From the NCBI GenBank assembly GCA_020444205.1, contig JAHLLJ010000001.1:50088-114087 (forward strand): a stretch of DNA of 64,000 nucleotides, written 5' to 3'. Origin of the DNA: Deltaproteobacteria bacterium. GTDB lineage: Bacteria > Desulfobacterota > Desulfarculia > Desulfarculales > Desulfarculaceae. Positions within the stretch are counted from its first letter, which is position 1. Every line of letters starts with the position of its first letter. A program made the translations under genes and the position numbers. This document shows, in pieces, positions 26,729 through 36,881 of this stretch. A model generated the notes under the pieces. It saw nothing but the letters and a program-made list of their open reading frames with translations. It searched no databases and was not told where the DNA came from.

Positions 26729-27442
26729 TCAGAGCGAGAGGTACTTGCTCTGAACTTCCTGGTTTTGGCTTATGTCCGTGGCGCTGGCGTCGAACTGAAT
26801 GGAGCCCTTGTCCAGCACATAGCACCAATCCGCCAAACCAAGGCAAAAGCGGGCGTTTTGTTCGGCCAGCAGTATGGTCACCCCTTCCTTTTCTTTAAGT
26901 CCCTTGATGAGACCGAAGAGCACCTGGTTGACTATCTGGGGCGCCAGGCCCTCGCAGGGCTCGTCCAACAGAAGCAGGTCGGGGTTGGTCATCAGGGTGC
27001 GGGCGATGGTGAGCATTTGCTGCTCCCCGCCGCTGAGGTTTTGTCCTTTGTTGTCGCGAAGGCGTTTGAGCACGGGAAAGTAATGATAAATTTTTTCCAG
27101 GGTCCAGCGTTTTTCGCCGTCCGCCGAGTCCTTGGCGGCGATGGTCAGGTTGTCCAACACCGATATGTCCGGGAAAATCCCCCGGTCTTCCGGCACAAAG
27201 CCGATTCCCTTGTGCGCTATCTCAAAGGGCTTTTTTCTCTGTATCTCTTGGCCTCTAAAGCGGATGACTCCGCGTTTGGGCGGGGTGAGGCCCATGATGC
27301 TGCGCATGGTGGTGGTTTTGCCGGCACCGTTGCGGCCCAGCAAGGCCACGATCTGCCCCTTGTTAACCTTGAGCGACACGTCCTGCAGAATATGGCTTTT
27401 GCCATAAAAGGTGTTGATGTCCAGGACTTCCAGGATCAGCAC
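26729..27442 (-). CDS. livF: Branched-chain amino acid-type ABC transporter ATP-binding protein LivF
   Basis: The track fuses this frame to antisense-like sequence as a 489-aa ORF. The true start is GTG at 27442, overlapping the stop of livG by 7 nt, giving 237 aa. It shows LLGRNGAGKTT (Walker A), PEDRGIFPDISVLDNL, the signature LSGGEQQML, LLLLDEPCEGLAP (Walker B) and the switch region LLAEQNARF. LivF and LivG power uptake of hydrophobic amino acids or, in catabolic operons such as this, aromatic or branched acids. It is the last gene of a PaaK-led operon. Confidence 0.93.
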   Translation of the reverse strand: MLILEVLDINTFYGKSHILQDVSLKVNKGQIVALLGRNGAGKTTTMRSIMGLTPPKRGVIRFRGQEIQRKKPFEIAHKGIGFVPEDRGIFPDISVLDNLTIAAKDSADGEKRWTLEKIYHYFPVLKRLRDNKGQNLSGGEQQMLTIARTLMTNPDLLLLDEPCEGLAPQIVNQVLFGLIKGLKEKEGVTILLAEQNARFCLGLADWCYVLDKGSIQFDASATDISQNQEVQSKYLSL

Positions 27443-28188
27443 ACTTCGCCCCCTAGATAAATTTCCTTTACGTCCTGATTGGCCTTGATCTGTTCGGGGG
27501 GCCCCTCGCAGACTACCTGCCCGTAGTGCATGAAGGTGATCTTGTCGGCCAGGGAGAATACGACCTTCATGTCGTGCTCGGTGAGTAGTAGGGTAAGGCC
27601 CATGCGGGTGACCAGGTCCTTGATCAGTTGGATGGTGCTTTCGGTTTCCGTGGAGTTCATGCCCGCGGTGGGCTCGTCCAACAGCAGCATGCGGGGCTCC
27701 TGGGCCACCACCAGGCTTATCTCCAATTTGCGGCGATCTCCGTGAGACAGCTTGTCCGCGATAACCTGGGCCAAGGGGAGCAGGCCGAAGTCTCCCAGTA
27801 TCTCGGTTACCCGCTGGTTTACCGGGCCCAGACGGCTCACCGGCCAATAAAAGATGCGGCTTTGGCGCATGCGTGAGAGCACGGCGATTCTCACATTTTG
27901 AAAAACGCTCAGGTTGGGGAAATAGTTGGACACCTGAAAGGAGCGGCTCAGCCCCCTGCGAACTATCTGAGGTGGGCGCATCCCCGATATCTGCTTGCCC
28001 GCGAACTTCACTTCTCCGCTGTCCGGCCTTAGACGCCCGGATATCAAGTTGAACAGGGTGGTCTTGCCCGCGCCGTTGGCCCCGATGATGCAGCGCACCT
28101 CCCCTTCGTTGATGGCCAAGTCCAAGCCGCTGACCGCCTGCAGCTTGCCGAATGATTTGCTTACAGCACGTACCTCCAACAGGCTCAT
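27436..28188 (-). CDS. livG: Branched-chain amino acid-type ABC transporter ATP-binding protein LivG
   Basis: The 250-aa ATPase shows GANGAGKTTLFNLISGRL (Walker A), the LivG-specific insertion RRGLSRSFQVSNYFPNLSVF, a signature LSHGDRRKLEISL and LLLDEPTAGMNSTETE (Walker B). The switch His is in LLTEHDMKVV. Its end overlaps livF and its start overlaps the livM stop by 4 nt. It pairs with LivF beneath the LivHM permeases. Confidence 0.94.
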   Translation of the reverse strand: MSLLEVRAVSKSFGKLQAVSGLDLAINEGEVRCIIGANGAGKTTLFNLISGRLRPDSGEVKFAGKQISGMRPPQIVRRGLSRSFQVSNYFPNLSVFQNVRIAVLSRMRQSRIFYWPVSRLGPVNQRVTEILGDFGLLPLAQVIADKLSHGDRRKLEISLVVAQEPRMLLLDEPTAGMNSTETESTIQLIKDLVTRMGLTLLLTEHDMKVVFSLADKITFMHYGQVVCEGPPEQIKANQDVKEIYLGGEVC

Positions 28189-29147
28189 TTGGAATCATCC
28201 TTGCCGCGTTTGAGGTGTTCGGACACGAAACCCATGATTCCTCCAGGCAGGTACATGATCAGCAGCATTAGCAACAAGCCGTACCAAAACATCCAGTACT
28301 CGGTGAAGCCGGTGATCCATTCCTTGATGAACACGAAGATGATGGCTCCGGCGATGGGCCCGAAGAAAAAGTACATGCCACCCAGCAGGCTTATCATGAG
28401 CGGCTCCGCGGAGTGGGACCAGTGCAGCAGCTCCGGGGTGACGATCCCTTGGAAAGGCGCGAACAAGGCCCCGGCCACCCCTCCGAAGGTCCCGGCTATC
28501 ACGAAAGAGGCCAGGCGGTAATTACGAACCTGGAGCCCCAGAAACTCGGTTCGCTCTGAGTTGTCGCGGATGGCCTGCAGCACCTCGCCCAGGGGGGACC
28601 TGATTATCAGGTAAAGCAGAGCCAATGACACCAGCACCACCAGCAGCACAAAGTGGAAATAGGCTTCCGGCCCGCTGACGCTCATGGCCAAAAACGGCTT
28701 TTTGGGAATGCCCACGATTCCGTCATCGCCGCCGGTTAGGCTGGACCACTTGTAGGCCACCACGAAAAATATCTGCGAAAAGGCCAGGGTGAGAATGGCG
28801 AAATAGAAGCCGCGCAGGCGCATGCAGAACAGACCTATGACAAGGGCGAACAGGGCGCTAATTCCCACGCTGATGAAAAACGACGTGGCGAAGGACAGGC
28901 TGGTGCCTTTGAGCAGCAGCGAGACCGCGTATGCGCTGGAACCGAAAAAGGCCACCTGGCCGAAGGAAAGCAGCCCGGTGAATCCCAGCAGCACGTTGGT
29001 GCTCACCGCGAAAAGGCTCACGATCAGTATTTCGGTGATCAGGTAAAGGTAGAAAGTGGGCAAGAACAATGGGGCGAACCAAAGAATAATCAAGCTGGCG
29101 ATAAACCAGATGACGGGGTTGTTCAAGGTATTTGGCTTAGAAGGCAT
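28185..29147 (-). CDS. livM: Branched-chain amino acid-type ABC permease LivM
   Basis: The 320-aa integral membrane protein has about nine transmembrane segments and the LivM pattern NVLLGFTGLLSFGQVAFFG (about 50-68) and the cytoplasmic EAA-like loop GEVLQAIRDNSERTEFLGL (about 192). It forms a permease pair with LivH. It lies 19 nt downstream of livH and overlaps livG by 4 nt. Confidence 0.94.
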   Translation of the reverse strand: MPSKPNTLNNPVIWFIASLIILWFAPLFLPTFYLYLITEILIVSLFAVSTNVLLGFTGLLSFGQVAFFGSSAYAVSLLLKGTSLSFATSFFISVGISALFALVIGLFCMRLRGFYFAILTLAFSQIFFVVAYKWSSLTGGDDGIVGIPKKPFLAMSVSGPEAYFHFVLLVVLVSLALLYLIIRSPLGEVLQAIRDNSERTEFLGLQVRNYRLASFVIAGTFGGVAGALFAPFQGIVTPELLHWSHSAEPLMISLLGGMYFFFGPIAGAIIFVFIKEWITGFTEYWMFWYGLLLMLLIMYLPGGIMGFVSEHLKRGKDDSK

Positions 29148-29166
29148 GATCAGTGACTTTATTCCG

Positions 29167-30039
29167 TTACTTTAATCTGAATAAGCCTTCCGGCTTGGTC
29201 AGCAGCACCAAGATCACCAGGATATAAGTGAAAGCCATGGCGAAGCTCGGGAAGAAGACCACCCCAAAGGTGTTTAGCTCCCCGATCAAAATGGAGGCGA
29301 TGAACGCGCCCTTAAGACTGCCTACGCCTCCCACGATCACGATGGCGAAGATAGTGATAATCACGGTTTCGCCCATGCCCACGCTGACCGCTTTGAGAGG
29401 GCCGGACAGCCCGCCCGCCAGTCCGGCCAACACGGCGCCCAAAATGAACACCAGGGTAAAGAGCCTGGGAACGTTTATGCCTAGGGCGCTGAGCATCTCC
29501 TTGTTGGCGGTGCCCGCCTGGATAAGCTTGCCCAGGCGCGTCTTGTACAGCCCCAGCCAAAGCAGATAGGCCACCACCAGGCCGCACAGGATTATGAAGA
29601 TGGAGTAGACCGGCATTTCCCGGTCCCCGGGGAGGGTGAAGGAGCCGTCCATCAGCTTGGGTATGGCGATGCTCAGAAAATCGGTGCCCGCGAAATACTT
29701 GGTGGCGTCGTCGATCATCAAAATGAAGCTGAAGGTCATCAGCAACTGCAGGGCGTGTGACCTTTCATAGATCTTGCGCAGGGGGATGAATTCCAGGATC
29801 GCTCCGATGATGCCCACCGCCACCACTGTAAACAACAGAGCCAGGCCGAAGGGCAGCCCCGGCACGCTATGCAGAAAATAGTAGGTGAAATAGGCGCCGA
29901 GCATATACAGGGAGCCGTGGGCGAAGTTTGGAATGTTGAGCAGGCCGAAAATAATGGTGAGGCCCGAGGCTATCAAAAACAGCAACATGCTGTAGGACAG
30001 GCCGATGAGCAATTGATATATGAAGTAGGAGAATTCCAT
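29167..30039 (-). CDS. livH: Branched-chain amino acid-type ABC permease LivH
   Basis: The 290-aa membrane protein shows the LivH features LIASGLTIIFGLLNIPNFAHGSLYMLGAY near the N-terminus and a C-terminal VGGVGSLKGAFIASILIGE. About eight transmembrane helices are visible. It is separated from the upstream livK by about 100 nt that hold a strong hairpin, which probably lowers permease expression relative to the binding protein. Confidence 0.94.
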   Translation of the reverse strand: MEFSYFIYQLLIGLSYSMLLFLIASGLTIIFGLLNIPNFAHGSLYMLGAYFTYYFLHSVPGLPFGLALLFTVVAVGIIGAILEFIPLRKIYERSHALQLLMTFSFILMIDDATKYFAGTDFLSIAIPKLMDGSFTLPGDREMPVYSIFIILCGLVVAYLLWLGLYKTRLGKLIQAGTANKEMLSALGINVPRLFTLVFILGAVLAGLAGGLSGPLKAVSVGMGETVIITIFAIVIVGGVGSLKGAFIASILIGELNTFGVVFFPSFAMAFTYILVILVLLTKPEGLFRLK

Positions 30040-30093
30040 GCGTCTGTTCTATCTTCCGAAGTACAGATGCTTAATATTTAGGGGCAGGTTGCA

Positions 30094-30121
30094 CGCCCCC
30101 AGGGACGAATCCCTGGGGGCG
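30094..30121 (-). repeat. Intercistronic hairpin between livK and livH
   Basis: CGCCCCCAGGGA (30094-30105), the loop CGAA and TCCCTGGGGGCG (30110-30121) form a perfect 12-bp stem. No T run follows on the minus strand, so it is more likely an mRNA-stabilising or partial-termination element after livK than a full terminator. Confidence 0.75.
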
Positions 30122-30140
30122 ATTTGTCGGCGTTGGGGAT

Positions 30141-31403
30141 TTAGGGCTTGGCCATCTTGCAGCCGGTCTTGTCCAGCGGCATGGCGATTTCTTTGCCCGG
30201 TACCGTGAAATAGGTCTTGGGGTCATACACCCAAAAGGGATACTTGGGGTCGTGGTGGAACTTGCCCAGCAGCACCACTTCGTCGATACCGCTGTGATCC
30301 TCGGGGCGGATCCACTTCTTGCCCTCGGGGACCTCGAACTCCAGGCCTTCCAGGGCCGCGATCACCTTGGGGGTGTCGGTGGTGCCGGCCTTTTCAATGG
30401 CCAGCTTCAGAGCCAGCAACGCGGCGAAGCATTCCGCCCCTATATCGGCCGCGGGGTATCCGCCGAACTTCTTCTGGTACATGCCGATGTACTTGCGGTT
30501 GAGCTCGGAATCCCGATAGAAGGGGTAGTAGCGGGCCTCTCCCCAGAAGGGCAGCATCTCCTTGCCCAACCCGATGGAGGTCGCCACGGCGGTGGTGTTG
30601 TTTACGAACACCTTGACCTTGTCGAAGAATCCGAACGGTTTGGCCTGCTTGATGAAGTTGATCAGGTCCCCGGTCCACAGGGAGGTGAACACGCCTTCGG
30701 CCTTGGACTCCAGCAACGCAGTGATGTAGGGCTTGTAGTCCTGGCAGCCAAAGGGTGAAAACGACTCTTTGACGTATTCCACCGCATGCTTCTTGTTCTT
30801 CATGCCCTGCTTGAAAAATTCCCAGGATTCGTGGCCAAAGACGTAGTCGGGGTTGATCCCGGCCCACTTTTTGACGTCCGGGGCATTGGCCGCCATGCAA
30901 TAGGCGCTGGCCTTGGAGGCCATGCTGGTGGACTCGCCGATCCTGAACACGTAGGGGCTGCAATTGGCACCGGTGTACTTGTCGCTCATGGACGTGGAGA
31001 TGAATATCTTCTTGAACTCGTTGGCCAGGGGCACGCAGGCCAGGCCCACGCCGCTGGAGTTGGTGCCGAAGACAAAGTCCACGTTGTCCTCGAGAACCAG
31101 CTTTCTGAACTTACGCACGCCCACGCTGGGCTTTACCTGATCGTCTTCTTGAACCAGCTCCAGCTTGCGCCCCATGATGCCGCCGGACTGGTTGATTATA
31201 TCCTGAGCAATTTGAGCGGCGCGCATGGCCGGCACGCCCTGGCTGGCCATGATGCCCGAGGTGGTGTTGAGCTGGCCGAACTTGATGGGCTTGTTGGCCG
31301 CTCTGAGCAGAGTGGGCACCCCAAAGGTGGCCGCGCCCGCAACCAGGGCGCCACTGCCCACCACTTTCACGAATTCCCTACGCGTGATCTGTTTCTTCGC
31401 CAT
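30141..31403 (-). CDS. livK: Liv-type ABC transporter substrate-binding protein with Tat signal
   Basis: The 420-aa protein begins ITRREFVKVVGSGALVAGAA, a twin-arginine (RRxFxK) export signal, followed by a periplasmic-binding-protein type-I fold. KPIKFGQLNTTSGIMASQG (about 38), INQSGGIMGRKLELVQEDDQ (about 74) and a VFGTNSSGVGLACVPLA segment are typical of LivK-like receptors that bind amides, amino acids or aromatic acids. It is first of the transporter genes and lies 65 nt downstream of the MBL hydrolase. The ligand is unknown, but the operon partner is a PaaK-like ligase, so an aromatic or aliphatic carboxylate is likely. Confidence 0.88.
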   Translation of the reverse strand: MAKKQITRREFVKVVGSGALVAGAATFGVPTLLRAANKPIKFGQLNTTSGIMASQGVPAMRAAQIAQDIINQSGGIMGRKLELVQEDDQVKPSVGVRKFRKLVLEDNVDFVFGTNSSGVGLACVPLANEFKKIFISTSMSDKYTGANCSPYVFRIGESTSMASKASAYCMAANAPDVKKWAGINPDYVFGHESWEFFKQGMKNKKHAVEYVKESFSPFGCQDYKPYITALLESKAEGVFTSLWTGDLINFIKQAKPFGFFDKVKVFVNNTTAVATSIGLGKEMLPFWGEARYYPFYRDSELNRKYIGMYQKKFGGYPAADIGAECFAALLALKLAIEKAGTTDTPKVIAALEGLEFEVPEGKKWIRPEDHSGIDEVVLLGKFHHDPKYPFWVYDPKTYFTVPGKEIAMPLDKTGCKMAKP

Positions 31404-31468
31404 CTTTCCCTCCCTTGGTAATAAGATCAGGATTTGCTGGCTTGACCGTGCTCACATCTTTTTCTTGC

Positions 31469-32212
31469 TCAGGAGATAATTTTTTGCTGCAGGATGTCAG
31501 GATCATGCAAAGCCAGGATTCTATCGCAACGGCTTCTAAGCCGTTTCATGCTTTCGTAGGCGTCGCGGGCATTTAGGATAATGCCCGGCAAAAGGGTGTT
31601 TTCGTCGCCGACCATGGGGTGCCCCGCTTCGGGATAAAAATTCTCTTGGCTGGTGCACATGCCGGCGATGGCCACGATTCCGCTCTTAGTCTCCACCAAG
31701 ACAGCCTGCCCGCCGGCCGCGTGGCCAGGCACCGGCAATAGGGTTAGGCCGGGCTCTATCTCATACTCGCCCTCGATCAGGCGCAGGTTGGCTCCTTCCC
31801 AGAGCTCGGGGCGGTAGATGCCCGCAAAGGGGGCAGGGTCCATGGCGAATTCGTATTCCGCCTTTTGCACCAGCACCTCGGCGTTAACGCAGCGTTTCAG
31901 GTTGTGGCAATGATCAAAATGCAGGTGGGTCTGGACCAGGACGTCCACCTGTTCCGGAGTGATGCCCACCGAGGCCAGGGCCTGCTCAAAGCTTTGCACA
32001 TGGGTGAGCTCCAGGTCCTTGAATCCGGGGTGGTAGGCAAGGTAGTCCTGGGTCTCTATGCCGCTGTCCACGATGATGTTTTTGGAGGCCCCGCGTATGA
32101 ACCACACCACGAAGGGGCGGATGATGCTTTGCCCGTAGCCGGCCATGTAGGTCATGTAGCCCTTTTCCGCCTGGTAGTAACACAGGGTCAGGGGCACGAT
32201 TTCAAATGACAT
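31469..32212 (-). CDS. MBL-fold metallo-hydrolase (AHL-lactonase-like)
   Basis: The 247-aa product has the zinc motif THLHFDHCHNL (HxHxDH, about 95-100) and a downstream His in VPGHAAGGQAVL (about 159), followed by a C-terminal HDP. It resembles the N-acyl-homoserine-lactonase branch of the superfamily, so a lactone or thioester hydrolysis is plausible. The position that usually carries the bridging Asp reads AIAGMCTS, without Asp, a variation also seen in related hydrolases. It lies 18 nt after the PaaK-like ligase, so it probably acts on the same substrate, perhaps opening a lactone or releasing a stalled CoA ester. Confidence 0.78.
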   Translation of the reverse strand: MSFEIVPLTLCYYQAEKGYMTYMAGYGQSIIRPFVVWFIRGASKNIIVDSGIETQDYLAYHPGFKDLELTHVQSFEQALASVGITPEQVDVLVQTHLHFDHCHNLKRCVNAEVLVQKAEYEFAMDPAPFAGIYRPELWEGANLRLIEGEYEIEPGLTLLPVPGHAAGGQAVLVETKSGIVAIAGMCTSQENFYPEAGHPMVGDENTLLPGIILNARDAYESMKRLRSRCDRILALHDPDILQQKIIS

Positions 32213-32230
32213 GGCTAACCACTCGTCCTG

Positions 32231-33592
32231 TTATTCATAGTTCTTTTCAAACAAAGGCGTCTTGCGGGTGGATTTTTCCAGGCTGCCCGGCTCGGCCCAC
32301 TGGATGACCGGCCTTATCTTCAGCTGGTCGTGAGTGGCCCGGCTGATACGATCGGCGAGCCCCTCCAGATCGTCGTCGCTCACCGTGGCCGAGCGCTCCA
32401 GTTTCAGCTTCAAAGGCGGGATGACTCTCGGCGGCTTGGTGTCCAGGACCACGCGCATTTCGCCGGTGACCTCCGGAGTGAAGGTCTCCACGATTTGCTT
32501 AATGGCCGCGGGGTAGATGTTCACCCCCTTGACCACCAGCATATCGTCTGCCCGGCCTATGAGCTTGATCCGGTGGCCGGGGAACCCGCAGTAGGGGCAC
32601 GGTTCGGTCCAAAGCTGGACCACGTCGCCGGTGGCGTATTTCACCAAGGGCGCTGCCTGGCGCTTGAGGGAGGTCACCACTATCTCTCCCACCGCCCCGT
32701 TCTCAATGGGCACAGGTTTTTTGGTGTCAGGATCCACCAGGTCGTCAAAGGCGGTGCAGAGGTCCGGGGCCACCCCGTGCATCCCTTGGTACTCCGGTGA
32801 TGCGCAGGTAATGGCGATGTCGTGGGCCGCGGGAGCCCAGTAGTCATAGATGGTGCATCCGTAGGCTTCTTCTATGCGTTGGCGCACCTCGGGAATGCTC
32901 ACCCCCACCTCGCCGGTGAGGAAGACTCCTTTCAAGTTGAGCTCGCCCACCTCCTTGCCGATGATGCTGGGTGCCTTGCCAATCAGGTATTCGGAGAGCG
33001 AGACCGTGGTAGCCATGTACTGGGGCCGGGTTTGCTCGGCAAAGCGCAACATAAGCTCTGAGCCGGCGCGGGCGTCAACGTCTATGGGCACGCCGCCCAC
33101 GCTCCTGAGGCCGAACAGGGAGATGGTGGTGGCGTAAATGCCCAGGGCAAAGATGAACAGCACCCGGTCGCCGTACTGCAGGCCGTTGAAAACAAAGCGG
33201 TGTCCCAAGGCCGGGGCGATGGTTTCCACGTCCTGCTTGCTCAGGGTGTAGGTGAAGGTCGGCACTCCGGTGGTTCCGGAGGTGGTGGCGGTCATGTAGA
33301 TGTCACGGGGGTCGATGCAAAGATGGGTCCCAAAAGGATGGCCGTCGCGCTCCAAGGACTCCATGGCGTTTAGGCGCTCCTGCTCCTTGTCCATGAAAAT
33401 GGGTAGGGCATGCAGATCATCCATGGTTTTGATGTCGCGGGGATCAGCACCGCAGTCTTGGAATTTCTGGCGATAAAAATCGGAGTTTTCGTAGCAATGA
33501 ATCAACTGGGGGGTTAGGCGCCGCTCCTGGTATTCACGTATGCCTTCAGGAGACAGACCTTTAAGTTCCTCGTTGGCAAAGTATCTTGGCAA
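32231..33592 (-). CDS. Phenylacetate-CoA ligase family (PaaK-like)
   Basis: The 453-aa AMP-forming ligase shows TATTSGTTGVPTFTYT (phosphate loop, about 100), DYWAPAAHDIA, YATGDVVQLW, a zinc-like CPYCG and KLIGRADDMLVVKGVNIYP (about 355), all in the PaaK arrangement. Length equals the family norm. It would turn an aromatic or related carboxylate into its CoA ester with ATP. It is first in an operon with an MBL hydrolase and a complete Liv transporter, which points to uptake and activation of one compound. The exact acid cannot be read from sequence. Confidence 0.85.
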   Translation of the reverse strand: MPRYFANEELKGLSPEGIREYQERRLTPQLIHCYENSDFYRQKFQDCGADPRDIKTMDDLHALPIFMDKEQERLNAMESLERDGHPFGTHLCIDPRDIYMTATTSGTTGVPTFTYTLSKQDVETIAPALGHRFVFNGLQYGDRVLFIFALGIYATTISLFGLRSVGGVPIDVDARAGSELMLRFAEQTRPQYMATTVSLSEYLIGKAPSIIGKEVGELNLKGVFLTGEVGVSIPEVRQRIEEAYGCTIYDYWAPAAHDIAITCASPEYQGMHGVAPDLCTAFDDLVDPDTKKPVPIENGAVGEIVVTSLKRQAAPLVKYATGDVVQLWTEPCPYCGFPGHRIKLIGRADDMLVVKGVNIYPAAIKQIVETFTPEVTGEMRVVLDTKPPRVIPPLKLKLERSATVSDDDLEGLADRISRATHDQLKIRPVIQWAEPGSLEKSTRKTPLFEKNYE

Positions 33593-34006
33593 GGCTCTGT
33601 CCTTTCAGGCTTTCTAGTTGATTTCTTCCGGCCAAGAACAACACAGGCATCCTGTGTGCCTTGTAGTATACAATCTGGTATAAATTTTTTGCCTGAGCGA
33701 AGTCAACCCCTTTTTTGGGCGATAGGAGATTGAAGGGAGTCAGCGGGGAAAAGGAGCTATGCCTTGCCCGCTATAGGAGTTTCTCGCTTCCCTGGGCTGA
33801 TGGACTGACGGCGCGGACGGGCAAGCCATTGATAATTATGAATTACCTGAGCCTTAAAAGAGGACGGCTATTTTTCATGAAGGTCTGCTTGGCCTCCTGG
33901 GATTCCCGGGAGTTCCACACTGGTATAGTCGCGTGCTCCAGCAAGGAAATGGTCCTCTGAACTCTAAGGGGCACCCTCTGGTGTAGAGTTTCCTAGCAAC
34001 CAAAAT
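33593..34006. other. Intergenic region between the PaaK-Liv and gcv operons
   Basis: Apart from the promoter and operator at 33661-33706, I see no convincing gene. An 81-codon plus-strand ORF at 33715-33960 has no family resemblance and no ribosome binding site. The rest has no recognisable repeat or RNA motif. Confidence 0.5.
33661..33706 (-). promoter_or_regulatory. Promoter and palindromic operator of the PaaK-Liv operon
   Basis: On the minus strand TTGACT (33706-33701), 17 nt and TTATAC (33683-33678) form a good sigma-70 promoter about 70 nt before the ligase gene. TTGTA-N3-TACAA (33661-33673) is an inverted repeat covering the expected transcription start, in the right place for a repressor of the GntR type (known operators of that family contain TTGTATACAA-like repeats). 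Confidence 0.6.
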
Positions 34007-34055
34007 AGCGGCATCCGGCTCCCTGAGCGCCCAGGGCCGGATGCCGCTGATTTTT
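34007..34055. terminator. Terminator of the gcv operon
   Basis: AGCGGCATCCGG (34007-34018) pairs with CCGGATGCCGCT (34037-34048), with an inner CCCTG/CAGGG stem. T runs lie on both sides (TTTTT on plus, ATTTT on minus), so it can act in both directions and closes the minus-strand gcv operon. Confidence 0.85.
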
Positions 34056-34097
34056 AAATACCGCTCTGCTTGCGAATGTCCGCGCCTGCTAGCCCGG

Positions 34098-35557
34098 CTA
34101 CTCTTGCGGCTCTTGCAACACCGGATGGCGTGCCGCGGTCACCTCGTCCAAGCGCCCCACCGGGGTGGTCTTCGGCGCGGCGTGCAGGGCTTCGGGATCG
34201 TCCGCTGCCTGGTCGGCGATGTGCCCCATGGCCGCCACAAAGGCGTCCAGGTTTTCCAGGGCCTCGGTCTCGGTGGGCTCGATCATAAGGGCTTCCTTCA
34301 CCACTAGGGGGAAGTACACGGTGGGTGGGTGAAATCCCTCGTCGATCAGCGCCTTGGCCACGTCCAGGGCATTGACACCGTGGCTTTTCACTTTGTCCTC
34401 CGCGCTGAACACCACCTCGTGCATACACGGCTTGTCAAAGGCCACCTGCCATTTGTCGCCCAGCTTGACCCGCAGGTAGTTGGCGGCCAGCACCGCGTCC
34501 TGACTCACTTCCTTCAGCCCCTCGCCTCCCAAGGCCAGGATGTAGGCAAAGGCTTTGAGGCACACCCCGAAGTTGCCGTAAAAGGGAGCCACGTAACCGA
34601 TGGACTTGTGTTGATCGTAGTCTAAAAACAGGGTGCCGTCGCCGCGCATCTCTACCCGGGAAATGGGCAGGTAGTCCATGAGTTTTTCAACCACGCCCAC
34701 CGGGCCGGCCCCCGGACCGCCGCCGCCGTGCGGGGTGCCAAAGGTCTTGTGCAGGTTCAGGTGTACGATGTCAAAGCCCATCTCGGCCGGCTTGGCCTGA
34801 CCCATGATGGCGTTGAGGTTGGCCCCGTCGTAATACATCAGGGCATCGGCTTGGTGGGCCGCCTCGGCGATCTCGGCGATGTAGGGGTTGAACAGGCCCA
34901 CGGTGTTGGGGTTGGTCATCATCACCCCAGCCACCTTATCGCTAAGCATCTCCTTGAAGGCCGCCGGGTCCATGACCCCGTCCTTGGAGGGCACGGTGAC
35001 CACCTCGTAACCGGCAATGGCCGCGGAGGCGGGGTTGGTGCCGTGGGCCGAGTCGGGCACCAGTACCAGGGATTTCTGGTTGCCCTTGTCGTTGTGATAA
35101 GCGGCCATGAGCATGATGCCGGTGAGCTCGCCGTGGGCTCCGGCCAGGGGCTGCATGGTAAAGGCGTCCATGCCGGTGATCTGCTTGAGAAGCTGCTCCA
35201 GCTCATAGATCACTTGCAAGGCGCCCTGGGCCAGCAGGCCTCCCCGGCGTAGCTGGGGCAGCAAGGGATGCAGCCCCGCGAAGCCGGGCAGGCGCGATGC
35301 CTGTTCGGTGAACTTGGGGTTGTATTTCATGGTGCACGAGCCCAGGGGATAGGTGCCCACGTCCACTCCGAAGTTGATGCGCGACAGCCGCGTGTAGTGG
35401 CGCACCAGGTCTATCTCCGCCACCTCGGGCAGCTCGGCGGGCTGGGCGCGCCTTAGCTCGGGCGGCAGTTGGCTCATCTCGCAGAAGCGCTCCTCCACCC
35501 GGGAGCAGGGCAGGGAGGCCGCCCGGCGGCCGGGCCGGCTTATCTCGAATATGGTTT

Positions 35558-35561
<4 letters not shown>
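34098..35561 (-). CDS. gcvPB: Glycine dehydrogenase (decarboxylating) subunit 2
   Basis: GcvPB carries the pyridoxal phosphate of the two-subunit P-protein, which decarboxylates glycine and loads aminomethyl onto GcvH. The 487-aa product shows QPLAGAHGELTGIML and the PLP-lysine segment NLHKTFGTPHGGGGPGAGPVG (about 278). Length is normal for the split enzyme. Its start overlaps the GcvPA stop by 4 nt. It is last in gcvT-H-PA-PB, controlled by the glycine riboswitch upstream. The C-terminal end after EALHAAPKTT is slightly longer than usual. Confidence 0.96.
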
Positions 35562-36877
<1,316 letters not shown>

Positions 36878-36881
36878 GGCC

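Noticed and set aside
26729-28198. Fused 489-aa ORF covering livF and part of livG
   Set aside because: Only the C-terminal part (from GTG 27442) is LivF. The N-terminal part is a shadow of livG in another frame.
33715-33960. 81-aa plus-strand ORF
   Set aside because: No ribosome binding site, no homology pattern, and it lies in an intergenic region with regulatory elements.
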